Shown: one piece after another, positions 15,504-23,998 of the stretch
Layout of the letters: every line of letters begins with the position of its first letter
Position numbering within the stretch: the stretch's first letter is position 1
Assembly: GCF_003024925.1 (NCBI RefSeq)
Contig: NZ_PUED01000003.1
Coordinates: 1 to 49,254, forward strand
Direction: 5' to 3'
Length of the DNA stretch: 49,254 nucleotides
Source: Paramuribaculum intestinale
Lineage (GTDB): Bacteria; Bacteroidota; Bacteroidia; Bacteroidales; Muribaculaceae
Program-made: the position numbers and the translations under genes
The notes under the pieces: generated by a model
Told to the model about the DNA's origin: nothing
Database searches by the model: none
Seen by the model: the letters and a program-made list of their open reading frames with translations, nothing else

Positions 15504-16421
15504 ATGGCTTATTTCAACATAGATCACAGAGAATCACGTTCCGGTGTGATATACCATCTGGGTGCTCTTCTGGCGGTTAGCGCCTGGGGAGCATCATTTA
15601 TTTCCACAAAGGTGCTGCTGCAGTGCGGCATGTCGGCAGTGGAGATTTATGTGTATAGGTTTGTTTTGGCATATTTATGCACTTTTCTGTTCTGCCCGAG
15701 GCCGTTCGTTTCGAATTCGTGGCGCGACGAGCTTAAATTCGCTCTTTGCGGCATCTGTGGCGGATCGGTATATTTCATAGCCGAAAATACCGCCGTGACA
15801 TATACTCTGGTGAGCAATGTGTCGCTGCTGGTGTCCACGTCGCCTCTGATCACCGTAGTGATGGTGGCTCTTCTTTATAAGAGCGAACGCATATCCAGAG
15901 CCATGATGGCCGGTTCGCTCGTGGCTCTCGTCGGCGTAGGGTGCGTGATATTCAATTCGAGCATGAATCTTCAGGTAAATCCTTTGGGCGACATGCTTGC
16001 TCTGCTCGCCGCGCTCTGCTGGGCGGTCTACTCGATAGTTCTTCGTCCGTTGAGCACCGTCTACAGCAGTTGGTTCATAATACGCAAGACGTTTTTCTAT
16101 GGCATTGTCACCGCATTGCCCTTCTTCTTTATGGAAAGCGAGCATTTTCCGATGGCGCGTATGCTCGAAACGGAAGTGCTGTTCAATCTGCTCTTTCTGG
16201 GTCTGTTCTGCTCCATGATAGCGTATCTCCTGTGGGGACAGGCTGTCAAAGGCCTTGGTGCGGTGACTTCAGGCAATTACATGTATTTCTGTCCGGTGGT
16301 CACTCTGGTGCTGTCGGCTGTGATGCTTGGCGAGAAAATTTCGCTGATCGGCTGCGTAGGATGCGCTCTTATACTGGGCGGTGTCATAGCCGGCGACCGT
16401 CTTGGCTCGCGGAGTCGCTGA
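15504..16421 (+). CDS. EamA/DMT-family transporter (10 TM)
   Basis: An inner-membrane carrier of the drug/metabolite transporter superfamily; the substrate cannot be read from sequence. The 305-residue protein has ten predicted membrane helices in two EamA repeats of about 140 residues, starting at LGALLAVSAWGASFISTKVL and at DMLALLAALCWAVYSIVLRP. The conserved AWGASF and CWA-YS blocks at each first helix are typical. An ATG 54 nt upstream in frame is rejected because it lies before the likely transcription start. The gene converges on the AlkD-like gene with 12 nt between the stops. Confidence 0.88.
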   Translation: MAYFNIDHRESRSGVIYHLGALLAVSAWGASFISTKVLLQCGMSAVEIYVYRFVLAYLCTFLFCPRPFVSNSWRDELKFALCGICGGSVYFIAENTAVTYTLVSNVSLLVSTSPLITVVMVALLYKSERISRAMMAGSLVALVGVGCVIFNSSMNLQVNPLGDMLALLAALCWAVYSIVLRPLSTVYSSWFIIRKTFFYGIVTALPFFFMESEHFPMARMLETEVLFNLLFLGLFCSMIAYLLWGQAVKGLGAVTSGNYMYFCPVVTLVLSAVMLGEKISLIGCVGCALILGGVIAGDRLGSRSR

Positions 16422-16433
16422 TCTGCGACGCGC

Positions 16434-16988
16434 TTACTCTCCGGCGAGAAAGTCGATCTCTTCTACCAGACGGGCTGCCAGTGCGGCGTGATCGCCTCCT
16501 TGACGGGCTGCCTCGGCCGCAACCGGGCGCAGAGAGGGCGAATGCTGTGGTATGAGATTCCACATCAGCCTTATTCCGGCATATCGCCGCAAAGGGGCGT
16601 TTTCGGGTGATGTTTCGGTCGTCCACCTGATGGCAGTGTTCACCGGATCGGATATGCGTCGGAGAAGTTTCAGACACAACACATCGACCGCCTCTGCCGA
16701 CAGCATGGCGTCGCACCAGCGAGTGGCCTCGTCGTGGTCGATCATGGCCGGATCGGCTATCATGGAAGCCATGAGCTGGCTTTCGCGCGTGTGGTTGTCG
16801 GCCAGAAGCGTTTCGGCCATTTCGTGGTTGCAGCCGGTGACGCGCGCTATCTCGGAAATCTGCGGCAGATTAAGGCCGAATATGATGCGGTAGGGCGATC
16901 CGGCTTTGCGCAGCGTGTCGGCGACAATGCCGTTGCGCATTGCAAAAAAACGACGTTTTATGGTCTGTAGCGGATTGAATTGTGTCAT
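16434..16988 (-). CDS. DNA alkylation repair-like (AlkD-like HEAT) protein
   Basis: A 184-residue all-helical protein with HEAT-like repeats, resembling the AlkD-type alkylpurine glycosylases that flip no base and grip DNA through the helical superhelix. Visible features: IKRRFFAMRNGIVADTLRKAG at the N-terminus, LPQISEIARVTGCNHEMAETL, and later repeats with WCDAML and RRYAGIRLMW. It is shorter than AlkD (about 230 residues), and I cannot identify the catalytic Asp and Trp set with certainty, so enzymatic activity is unproven. The start at 16988 is preferred over 17006, since the -7 element at 16994-17001 lies between them. Confidence 0.6.
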   Translation of the reverse strand: MTQFNPLQTIKRRFFAMRNGIVADTLRKAGSPYRIIFGLNLPQISEIARVTGCNHEMAETLLADNHTRESQLMASMIADPAMIDHDEATRWCDAMLSAEAVDVLCLKLLRRISDPVNTAIRWTTETSPENAPLRRYAGIRLMWNLIPQHSPSLRPVAAEAARQGGDHAALAARLVEEIDFLAGE

Positions 16989-16993
16989 GAGCG

Positions 16994-17001
16994 CAAAATT
17001 A
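16994..17001 (-). promoter_or_regulatory. -7 element of the AlkD-like gene
   Basis: Minus-strand TAATTTTG ends 5 nt before the ATG at 16988, predicting a leaderless transcript. A TTG (17024-17026, minus) is 22 nt upstream. Confidence 0.5.
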
Positions 17002-17014
17002 GTCAAAAAATACG

Positions 17015-17022
17015 TAACTTTG
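17015..17022 (+). promoter_or_regulatory. -7 element of the LysM-protein operon
   Basis: TAACTTTG, an exact TAnnTTTG match, 34 nt before the ATG at 17057. It overlaps the upstream region of the divergent AlkD-like promoter 13 nt away. Confidence 0.6.
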
Positions 17023-17056
17023 CCAATCGAATCAATCCAACACTGACAAATAACGC

Positions 17057-19144
17057 ATGAACAGACGACTGATATATTTTGCAGCGGCCGCGCTTGTGAC
17101 GCTGGCGGCGGTTGCTTCCGACGGTCTTGACAATCTGCCCGTAAAGCAGGTCAATGGCCGCGACTGCCGTTACTATGAGGTGGCGCAGGGTGAAACGGTC
17201 TACTCCATAGCCCGCAAGCTTCACATATCGCGCGAGGAGATAGAGAAGGCCAATCCATCTGTGCGCGACGGTCTGAGAGCCGGACAGATATTGTATTTCC
17301 CGGTGGAGTCATCGACATGGAAACCACGCCGCCATACGGTCCAGTCAAAAGAAACCATCTATGGCATCGCGCGCGCATACGGTATCACCACCGATCAGCT
17401 GATCGAATGGAATCCGCAGGCACGCGACGGCATACGCAAGGATCAGGTGCTGATAGTCAGTGATCCGACATATCGTCCGGCAACGCTTGCCGTGGCGGAT
17501 TCCCGCACGTCTGAGCCGTCAGCTTCCGTTTCTGAAATTCCGCAACAAAGCTCGCCGAAGGTTGTCGACACACCGGCTCCGACCGTCACCTACCGTATAG
17601 GAGAAAAGGAGAGCCTCTATCGCATAGCTGTCAATCACAACACTACAGTCAGCACTCTGCTGGCTCTTAATCCCGGGCTTGACGAGAGACATTACGAAGC
17701 CGGACAGACCATACTCGTTCCAGGCGTATCGTCGTCGCCGGCCGGTGAGGCAGTGGCGTCCAATGTAGAGCATCGCCAGGTGGCTCCGGCTTCTGGTGCC
17801 GATGTCGTAATGGGGCGTTACAGGGTGAAGAGCAAGGAAACATTCTATTCGATAGCCCATGCCAACGGTCTGACCATAGAGGAGCTTGAAAAAGCCAATC
17901 CCGAGGTCGGCGTGCTCAAGGAAGGAATGATACTCAATATACCGCTTGCCGGTCAGGTCGCATCCTCTGATAATGGTGACGAGGATAATAATTCTTCTGA
18001 CAATATCGATCCCACCATGGCCGTCCCCGGCGAGAATCCGGTGGCGGCCGACGACGTGCCTTCGGCCGTGCAGACTGCCGGCCGTCAGGAGGTGAACGTG
18101 GCGCTTATGCTTCCGCTGATGCTCAATCAGTCACAGCAGCCTAAGAAGGCGCAGCTTTATACTGAGTTCTACAAAGGATTTCTGCTCGCTGTCGATACGA
18201 TGCGCCGCTGTGGCACTCCTATTAATGTGAGTGTTTTCGATACCGAAGACTCTGCCATGCGTGTGGGTTCGTTGCTCCGGGATTCATCTTTGACCGCTGC
18301 CGGAGTGATTATCGCGCCCGACGACGAGACGCAGCTGTCGATGCTCGGCAATTTCGCTCGTGTCAAGGGTCTCAATGTGCTCAATCTTTTTGTGGTGAAA
18401 GATACCACATACCGAAGCAATCCATCGATGATGCAGGGCAATATACCTCACTCGATGATGTATGACAAGGCCATCACAGGGCTGCTCCGTAATTGCGGGG
18501 AGTATACGCCGGTGATAGTGAGCCACAGCGAGTCGCCCGACGACAAGGCGGAGTTTGTCACCGCTCTGAAACATCGTATGGATATGGAGGGTCGTCAGTA
18601 TCATCAGGTGACATTCGACAATGTGTTGCGTCTGAACGATCTTTCGCAGCTCGATCAGGATGGACGATATGTGTTCATACCCGTGAGCGGACGTCAGGCC
18701 GAACTCAACCGTCTGACCGGCGCCATATCTGAATTTCGCGAGAAGTCGTCTCAGTCTGATCCGGTAAGGATATTCGGATATCCGGAGTGGATCACATTCC
18801 GCGGAGAAACGCTGGTCAACATGCATAAACTCAACACAGTAGTATTCTCGCGTTTTTATACTGTTCCCGACGATCCGGCTATGCGCGGGGTTGATGAAGG
18901 TTTCCAGCGCTGGTATGGAGAGCCGATGGCCAACTATGTTCCGCGTCAGGGTACATTCGGTTATGATACAGGACTGTTCGTGATCAATTGGCTCCGCTCG
19001 CAGCAGTCCGAAACACCGGCATCGCATGTCGGCCTACAGAACGGGTTCAACTTCATCCGTGTGCCTGAGGGGGGCTGGGTCAACGATCAGCTGTATCTGA
19101 TCAATTTCCGTCCGAGCGGTCTGATTGACAAAATATCACTCTGA
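17057..19144 (+). CDS. LysM-repeat protein fused to a periplasmic-binding-like domain
   Basis: An envelope protein of 695 residues. A signal peptide covers about residues 1-22. Four LysM peptidoglycan-binding modules follow, near residues 38-82, 96-138, 176-220 and 254-296 (openings RYYEVAQGETVYSIAR, HTVQSKETIYGIAR, YRIGEKESLYRIA and YRVKSKETFYSIA). After an acidic linker rich in Asp/Asn/Ser, residues about 345-690 resemble a type 1 periplasmic-binding fold as in LpoA/YraM and amino-acid-binding proteins (NVALMLPLMLNQS, GVIIAPDDETQLSML, VFIPVSGRQAELNRL). It probably senses or regulates cell-wall synthesis, by analogy with LpoA; this is inference. It overlaps the next gene by 1 nt (TGATG). Confidence 0.88.
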   Translation: MNRRLIYFAAAALVTLAAVASDGLDNLPVKQVNGRDCRYYEVAQGETVYSIARKLHISREEIEKANPSVRDGLRAGQILYFPVESSTWKPRRHTVQSKETIYGIARAYGITTDQLIEWNPQARDGIRKDQVLIVSDPTYRPATLAVADSRTSEPSASVSEIPQQSSPKVVDTPAPTVTYRIGEKESLYRIAVNHNTTVSTLLALNPGLDERHYEAGQTILVPGVSSSPAGEAVASNVEHRQVAPASGADVVMGRYRVKSKETFYSIAHANGLTIEELEKANPEVGVLKEGMILNIPLAGQVASSDNGDEDNNSSDNIDPTMAVPGENPVAADDVPSAVQTAGRQEVNVALMLPLMLNQSQQPKKAQLYTEFYKGFLLAVDTMRRCGTPINVSVFDTEDSAMRVGSLLRDSSLTAAGVIIAPDDETQLSMLGNFARVKGLNVLNLFVVKDTTYRSNPSMMQGNIPHSMMYDKAITGLLRNCGEYTPVIVSHSESPDDKAEFVTALKHRMDMEGRQYHQVTFDNVLRLNDLSQLDQDGRYVFIPVSGRQAELNRLTGAISEFREKSSQSDPVRIFGYPEWITFRGETLVNMHKLNTVVFSRFYTVPDDPAMRGVDEGFQRWYGEPMANYVPRQGTFGYDTGLFVINWLRSQQSETPASHVGLQNGFNFIRVPEGGWVNDQLYLINFRPSGLIDKISL

Positions 19145-19845
19145 TGAAGATTTCGTTGTTCAGATCATTGATCGCGGCGGCCGCAGTCGTGGCCGCCGCG
19201 GCGTCGGCATCGGCCCAGCGCCAGTATGAGCCGAAGTTCTATCTTGGCGGCAAGGCGGGCGCCACGTTTTCAAATATGCAGTTTTCACCCCATGTCAAGC
19301 AGGCTCTTGTGCAGGGTGTGACAGCCGGTTTGACGGCCCGTTACACCGAGGAGAATATATTCGGTCTTGTCGGCGAGCTGTGTGTCGCACAGCGCGGATG
19401 GAAAGAGGGGTTTGAGAAGGACGAGGGTCAGTGGCTCTACGAGCGTACTCTCACGTATATTACCCTTCCGGTTTTGTGTCATATTTATTTCGGCACTGAC
19501 CGGGTGAAGGGATTTGTCAATCTTGGACCCTCGGTCAGCTACATGCTCTCGAGCGGCATCAGGTCAGACTTTGATTACGCCAATCCCGATATGGGTCCAG
19601 ACTCTCCGTTCCGCTACCGCGAAACGGAGCAGATGACTCTTCCGGTCAAAAACCGTATGGACTATGGCATCCTCGGCGGGGCTGGCGTGGAATTTGTGTT
19701 TGCCCGCCGTCACAGTCTGATGCTTGAGGGACGGTATTATTTCGGCCTGGGCAGCATCTTCTCGTCGAAGAAGCGCGATCCGTTTTCGGCATCGCGCTGC
19801 ACTTCGATAGAGGTTTCGCTCGGATATATGTTTCGGGTGAAGTGA
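19144..19845 (+). CDS. PorT-family outer-membrane beta-barrel protein
   Basis: A 233-residue protein with a signal peptide ending near ASAQ (residue 24-25), followed by alternating polar/hydrophobic strands typical of an eight-stranded barrel: FYLGGKAGATFSNMQFS, GVTAGLTARYTEE, GLVGELCVAQRGW, LMLEGRYYFGLGSIF, and the final strand SIEVSLGYMFRVK with a C-terminal aromatic pattern. It belongs to the broad outer-membrane beta-barrel (PorT-family) group rather than the T9SS PorT itself, which is encoded at 32476-33192. The 1-nt overlap with the LysM gene suggests a functional pair linking peptidoglycan and outer membrane. Confidence 0.85.
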   Translation: MKISLFRSLIAAAAVVAAAASASAQRQYEPKFYLGGKAGATFSNMQFSPHVKQALVQGVTAGLTARYTEENIFGLVGELCVAQRGWKEGFEKDEGQWLYERTLTYITLPVLCHIYFGTDRVKGFVNLGPSVSYMLSSGIRSDFDYANPDMGPDSPFRYRETEQMTLPVKNRMDYGILGGAGVEFVFARRHSLMLEGRYYFGLGSIFSSKKRDPFSASRCTSIEVSLGYMFRVK

Positions 19846-19849
19846 TCTC

Positions 19850-20890
19850 TCAGAACGAGATATCGCCCTGACAGGTGAGAATCCTGAATATGAGGTCGTG
19901 GAGCAGGTCGGCTGCGTTCTGACGTGACCCGACCCCTTTCGACTGTACGTCGGCCTTGCGGATGGCCGATATGATCTCGATTACCTTGAATGCATTATAG
20001 TTGGGGAGTGCTATGCTGAATTTCTTCAGCTGCACGTCCCATTTCAGCCCCAGGGCGCTTTTCAGTCCCGAGGGCGACTTGTCCTTGGTGAAGTGTGCGA
20101 TGAGCAGGTCGGAGAAAAATGTGAACAGTGCCGCGATGGTGACCACCGTAGGGTTGGGTTTTGGATTTTTGGCGAAATAGTCGGCTATGGCAAATGCCTT
20201 GCGTGCGTCTTTCGAGGCAATGGCGTCGATCAGCTCAAAGTTGTTGTAGTCCTTGCTGACTCCGATGTTGCGTTCGATGCTTTCGGGAGTGATCGTGGCT
20301 CCTTTGCCGAGTATCATGGCCATTTTCCCGATCTCGTTGTAGAGCTTGGCCGCATCCACGCCGATGTAGTCGGTAAGCATCGCTATCCCTTTGGGTTCGA
20401 TATGGAGTCCGGCATTGCGCACAAGCGCCTCTATGGTCGGGGCGATCGCGGCGGGTCGCAGACGTGTGCTCTCGAACACCACTCCTTCCCCTTTTTTGAC
20501 AGCTTTGACCACCTCGGCAGGTTTCACGGCCTCGCCACGCGACGCCATGACGAGCAGGGTAGTGGGCGATGGCTTTTCAAGATAAGCGCACAGCTTTGAT
20601 CTCCACCGCGAATCAACGCTCTGCAGCTCCTTCACGATCACCACCTGGCGCTTGGCAGTGACAGGAAAACGCCGGCATGTGTCGGCAATCGCTCCCGGAG
20701 TGGTGTCGGGAGCATACACCACCGTCATGTCGAAGGCTCTCTCGTTTTCGGGCAGTATGTTCTCGAACCGCCTGACGAGTTCATCGATAAAGTAGCTCTC
20801 CTCGCCATGAAGCAGATACACGCTGCTCGGCGCTCCGTCGCGTACGGAGCGCATCATCTGGTCGAATGTGGGTGATGTAGCGGCCGCCAT
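19850..20890 (-). CDS. holA: DNA polymerase III delta subunit
   Basis: Clamp-loader subunit that opens the beta sliding clamp. The 346-residue protein has the typical opening YLLHGEESYFIDELVRRF near residues 24-41, then AFDMTVVYAPDT, the block RRFPVTAKRQVVIVKE near 88-103, and the all-helical collar domain from about 210 (PTVVTIAALFTFFSDLL). Like most delta subunits it lacks a functional ATP-binding P-loop. Length is normal. It diverges from the HsdR-N gene across 48 nt. Confidence 0.95.
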   Translation of the reverse strand: MAAATSPTFDQMMRSVRDGAPSSVYLLHGEESYFIDELVRRFENILPENERAFDMTVVYAPDTTPGAIADTCRRFPVTAKRQVVIVKELQSVDSRWRSKLCAYLEKPSPTTLLVMASRGEAVKPAEVVKAVKKGEGVVFESTRLRPAAIAPTIEALVRNAGLHIEPKGIAMLTDYIGVDAAKLYNEIGKMAMILGKGATITPESIERNIGVSKDYNNFELIDAIASKDARKAFAIADYFAKNPKPNPTVVTIAALFTFFSDLLIAHFTKDKSPSGLKSALGLKWDVQLKKFSIALPNYNAFKVIEIISAIRKADVQSKGVGSRQNAADLLHDLIFRILTCQGDISF

Positions 20891-20915
20891 ATTGTGGTTT
20901 GTCAGAATTATTGTG

Positions 20916-20923
20916 TAAATTTA
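20916..20923. promoter_or_regulatory. Symmetric -7-like element between holA and the HsdR-N gene
   Basis: The palindrome GTAAATTTAC (20915-20924) presents TAAATTTA, one base off TAnnTTTG, on both strands in a 48-nt divergent gap. A TTG at 20892-20894 is 21 nt from it on the plus strand. It could serve both genes. Confidence 0.3.
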
Positions 20924-20938
20924 CGCAATATTTCCGAC

Positions 20939-21436
20939 ATGACAGATATTCCAGCGTTAAATCTGCCGGCGGCAGCACCTGACATCCGCATGATGGCAGA
21001 GTATAAGGAGGTTTACGATCCGTTGCGGCGCCGATGGGTAGCGCTCACTCCCGAGGAGTGGGTGCGTCAGCTTTTTGTGGCGTGGCTGACAGGGGCGCTC
21101 GGATATCCGGCGAGCCTGATGGCCAATGAGGTGGGTCTGCGGCTCAACGGCACGCTCCGGCGCTGCGACACGATAATCTACGACCGCTCGCTGCGTCCGC
21201 TCGTTGTAGTGGAGTATAAGGCGCCTTCCGTGACTATAAGCCAGCGTGTGTTTGATCAGATAGCACGTTACAACTTGGTGCTTCGGGCGCGGGCGCTGAT
21301 GGTCAGCAACGGGCTTTTACATTATTGTTGTATTTATTGTCCTGATGGCACCTATCGGTTTCTGTCTGAAGTCCCGTCGTATGGACAGCTGACCGGAATG
21401 CTTGCGGTTTTTGACCGGCAAACTGCACAGAAGTAA
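20939..21436 (+). CDS. Standalone HsdR N-terminal-domain protein, PD-(D/E)XK nuclease fold
   Basis: A 165-residue protein corresponding to the N-terminal nuclease domain of type I restriction enzyme HsdR, with no helicase, methylase or specificity gene nearby. The fold's active-site residues are visible: Glu in ANEVGLRLNG, Asp in RCDTIIYD, and Glu-x-Lys in VVVEYKAP. The protein may be an active nuclease with a housekeeping role, since similar genes sit next to holA in other Bacteroidales (recalled, not checked). The ATG at 20939 is chosen because the alternative at 20894 lies upstream of the -7-like element. Confidence 0.85.
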   Translation: MTDIPALNLPAAAPDIRMMAEYKEVYDPLRRRWVALTPEEWVRQLFVAWLTGALGYPASLMANEVGLRLNGTLRRCDTIIYDRSLRPLVVVEYKAPSVTISQRVFDQIARYNLVLRARALMVSNGLLHYCCIYCPDGTYRFLSEVPSYGQLTGMLAVFDRQTAQK

Positions 21437-21464
21437 AGAAATAGTGCAAAAAAATCAGAGCGGA

Positions 21465-21497
21465 TTGTTACTGTTTTGTCGGAAATTTGTAACTTTG
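21465..21497 (+). promoter_or_regulatory. Promoter of serine palmitoyltransferase
   Basis: TTG at 21465-21467 and TAACTTTG at 21490-21497 are 22 nt apart, close to the Bacteroidetes consensus. The start site near 21502 leaves a leader of about 50 nt. Confidence 0.65.
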
Positions 21498-21552
21498 CAG
21501 CCTGATTGTGCCTTGATGGCATTACAACAGAAGTCACTCAACGTTAGAGAAA

Positions 21553-22740
21553 ATGAAATTATTACAATCCAAACTTGCCCAATACATTGAGCCCCAGAAA
21601 GCTAAAGCGGCCGGGGTGTATCCTTATTTCAGGGCTATTTCGAGCGAGCAGGATCCCGAGGTCACCATCGACGGACGCAAGGTGCTGATGTTCGGCTCCA
21701 ACTGCTATACCGGTCTGGTCAACGACCCGCGGATAAAGGAAGCCGCCATAGAAGCAACACGCAAGTATGGCACCGGATGTGCCGGCTCGCCGTTTCTCAA
21801 CGGAACGCTCGATCTGCATAAGGAACTGGAGCACAAGATAGCCGAATATATCGGCAAGGAGGATGTGATGATATACTCTACCGGCTTCGGAGTGAATCTC
21901 GGAGTGGTATCGGCTCTGACGGGCCGCGAGGATTACATCCTTTGGGACGAACAGGACCATGCCTCGATCATCGAAGGCCGTCGTCTGTCGTTCAGCCAGT
22001 CGCTCAAATACAAGCACAACGACATGGTATCGCTTGAGAAGCAGCTCCAGAAATGCGATCCCGACAAAGTGAAGCTCATCGTTACAGACAGCGTGTTCTC
22101 AATGGAGGGCGACGTGGCCGACGTGAAGGGCATCGTGGAGCTTGCGAAGAAATACGATGCGAGCGTGATGGTCGACGAGGCGCACGGCATAGGCGTGTTC
22201 GGTCCGGGCGGACGTGGCGTCTGCCATCATTTTGGCGTGGCCGACGATGTAGATCTCATTATGGGCACGTTCTCCAAGTCGTTTGCGTCGCTCGGCGGAT
22301 TTATAGCCACCGACAAGGAGATCACCAACTTCCTCCGTCATCACTCGCGCTCCTACATCTTCACTGCAAGCATCACTCCGGCATCGACTGCCGCGGCTCT
22401 CAAGGCCATGGAGATCATGCAGAGCGAGCCTGAGCGTCAGGAAAACCTCTGGGAGCTTACCAACTATGCTCTCGACGGTTTCCGCAACATGGGCTGCGAG
22501 ATAGGCCACACGTCGACGCCGATCATACCGCTTTTCGTGCGCGACAATTTCAAGACATTCGCCATCACACGCGACCTTCTCGAGGAGGGCATCTTCGTCA
22601 ATCCGGTCGTTTCGCCGGCTGTCGCTCCCCACGATACCCTGATTCGTTTCAGCCTCATGGCCACACACTCCAAGGATCAGGTGACCACGGCGCTTGAAAA
22701 GATACAGAAGGTGTTCCGCGCCCACGGCATAATTAAGTAA
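21553..22740 (+). CDS. spt: Serine palmitoyltransferase (2-amino-3-oxo acid synthase family)
   Basis: PLP enzyme of the alpha-oxoamine synthase family that condenses serine with a long acyl-CoA, giving the first intermediate of sphingolipids. Bacteroides-type sphingolipid producers use this enzyme. Visible in the 395 residues: the PLP Asp and His in MVDEAHGIG (Asp208, His212), the Schiff-base Lys242 in GTFSKSFASLGG, and the substrate block GCAGSPFLNGTLDLH near 75-89. The sequence matches the serine palmitoyltransferase-type N-terminus more than 2-amino-3-ketobutyrate ligase or BioF, but these relatives cannot be fully excluded by eye. It has its own promoter and terminator. Confidence 0.88.
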   Translation: MKLLQSKLAQYIEPQKAKAAGVYPYFRAISSEQDPEVTIDGRKVLMFGSNCYTGLVNDPRIKEAAIEATRKYGTGCAGSPFLNGTLDLHKELEHKIAEYIGKEDVMIYSTGFGVNLGVVSALTGREDYILWDEQDHASIIEGRRLSFSQSLKYKHNDMVSLEKQLQKCDPDKVKLIVTDSVFSMEGDVADVKGIVELAKKYDASVMVDEAHGIGVFGPGGRGVCHHFGVADDVDLIMGTFSKSFASLGGFIATDKEITNFLRHHSRSYIFTASITPASTAAALKAMEIMQSEPERQENLWELTNYALDGFRNMGCEIGHTSTPIIPLFVRDNFKTFAITRDLLEEGIFVNPVVSPAVAPHDTLIRFSLMATHSKDQVTTALEKIQKVFRAHGIIK

Positions 22741-22779
22741 ACCATTCAGAGCCGGGCGTCAGGCACGATATCGATACAG

Positions 22780-22838
22780 CAGTCCCCGCACATGTCGGCC
22801 ACGAGGTCGGAGATGTGCGGGGACTGTCGTTGTGTTTT
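22780..22838 (+). terminator. Terminator after spt
   Basis: A 14-bp perfect stem CAGTCCCCGCACAT (22780-22793) with ATGTGCGGGGACTG (22813-22826) and a T-rich tail TCGTTGTGTTTT. The loop is 19 nt. Confidence 0.75.
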
Positions 22839-22850
22839 ACTGATGCGTGT

Positions 22851-23837
22851 TCAGAGCTTCTGAAGCAATTCGGCTATAGAGCTTACGGGCTGACCGTTGA
22901 GTGTGATGCCTTGGTCGGTGGCCATGATCTCCGGCAGGGCGGCAGAGTCTGTTTCAGTCACCCGGTAGCCTGTGCGGCGCAGCGCCCGGGCAGTGAGGTT
23001 GAACGCCGCTCCTGATCCCGATATGGTGACTATCCTTTCTGAAACCGGGAGTGCGATGCGGAATGTGGCCGTCGAGGCGTCAAATGTTATTGCTGAGCTG
23101 CAGAAAAATTCCGCGAGTCGACCAGAAAGCATCATATCCTCGGGCGTGCCGTCGACAAAAACTCCATTGCCGAGCATCCAGATGCGGTCGGCCAGCTGCA
23201 GGGCTATCTCTACGTCGTGAGTGGTGAGCAGAATGGTCTTGCCGCGTTCGGCTGCGAGCGTATGCAGCAGGCTCATGGTCTCCACCTTGCTCGGATAGTC
23301 GAGAAACGCCGTAGGCTCGTCGAGCAGTATGATCGGTGTGTGCTGTGCGAGGGCTTTGGCTATCATTACTTTCTGACGTTCGCCGTCCGACAGTGTGTCG
23401 ACGCTGCGTTGTGCCAGATCGGTGATGCCGGTGAGGGCCATAACTTCATCCACTTCGCGCTCGTCGTTGTCCGACATACGTCCCCAGAAACCTGTATACG
23501 GGCTGCGCCCGAGTGCCACGAGCTGGCGTGCGGTCATGTCGGGCAGGTTGAAACGGTCGGTAAGCACAACGCTGACAAGTTTCGAAAGCTCGCTGCTTGA
23601 ATAGCTCTCAAGACTGCTGCCGTTGATCTCAATTGTCCCGGCAAGCGGTCGGAGCAGTCCGGTGAGTGTGCGCAGGAGTGTGGATTTTCCGGCGCCGTTG
23701 GGGCCGAGAAGGCATGTTAGTCCGCCGCGGTCAAGTGACGCGCTGATGCACGACGCCACTGTCTTGGTGTTGCCACCGGATGTGTATCCGAGCGAAATAT
23801 CGCGGAGCTGTAGGGGGTATTCTTGGTCTGTAGCCAT
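22851..23837 (-). CDS. Orphan FecE/BtuD-like ABC transporter ATPase with C-terminal extension
   Basis: ATPase of the iron-siderophore/cobalamin import group. Within 328 residues: Walker A GPNGAGKST near 44-52, Q-loop VVLTDRFNLPD near 91-101, signature LSDGERQKVMIA near 149-160, Walker B IILLDEPTAFLD near 170-181 and switch His in TTHDVE near 203-208. The signature has Ser-Asp in place of Ser-Gly. About 80 residues past the normal end (from about 250) are an extension of unknown role. No binding protein or permease is nearby, so it is an orphan. A -7 element ends 4 nt before the ATG. Confidence 0.88.
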   Translation of the reverse strand: MATDQEYPLQLRDISLGYTSGGNTKTVASCISASLDRGGLTCLLGPNGAGKSTLLRTLTGLLRPLAGTIEINGSSLESYSSSELSKLVSVVLTDRFNLPDMTARQLVALGRSPYTGFWGRMSDNDEREVDEVMALTGITDLAQRSVDTLSDGERQKVMIAKALAQHTPIILLDEPTAFLDYPSKVETMSLLHTLAAERGKTILLTTHDVEIALQLADRIWMLGNGVFVDGTPEDMMLSGRLAEFFCSSAITFDASTATFRIALPVSERIVTISGSGAAFNLTARALRRTGYRVTETDSAALPEIMATDQGITLNGQPVSSIAELLQKL

Positions 23838-23841
23838 TTTG

Positions 23842-23849
23842 CAAAGATA
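23842..23849 (-). promoter_or_regulatory. -7 element of the orphan ABC ATPase
   Basis: Minus-strand TATCTTTG matches TAnnTTTG and ends 4 nt before the ATG at 23837, predicting a leaderless mRNA. A TTG box is 17 nt upstream. Confidence 0.55.
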
Positions 23850-23962
23850 TTCAGACGCGACGACAGCAAGATATGTTTGGGGGTTAAAATATATTAATTG
23901 AACGCGCTGTGTGTTTCGGAGATCTCAAAGCCGATGTGGTCGAAAAAAGTAATCGGCTCTGA

Positions 23963-23994
23963 TTTTGTCGTAATGGCAAAATTGGTTATTTTTG
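23963..23994 (+). promoter_or_regulatory. Promoter of murB-murA
   Basis: TTTTG at 23963-23967 and TATTTTTG at 23987-23994 are 19 nt apart, a full -33/-7 match. The -7 element ends 4 nt before the murB ATG at 23999, so transcription should start at or next to the start codon. Confidence 0.75.
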
Positions 23995-23998
23995 CGAT

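Noticed and set aside
20939-21436. HsdR-N domain as evidence of a type I restriction system.
   Set aside because: No helicase part, methylase or specificity gene; the flanks are holA and serine palmitoyltransferase.
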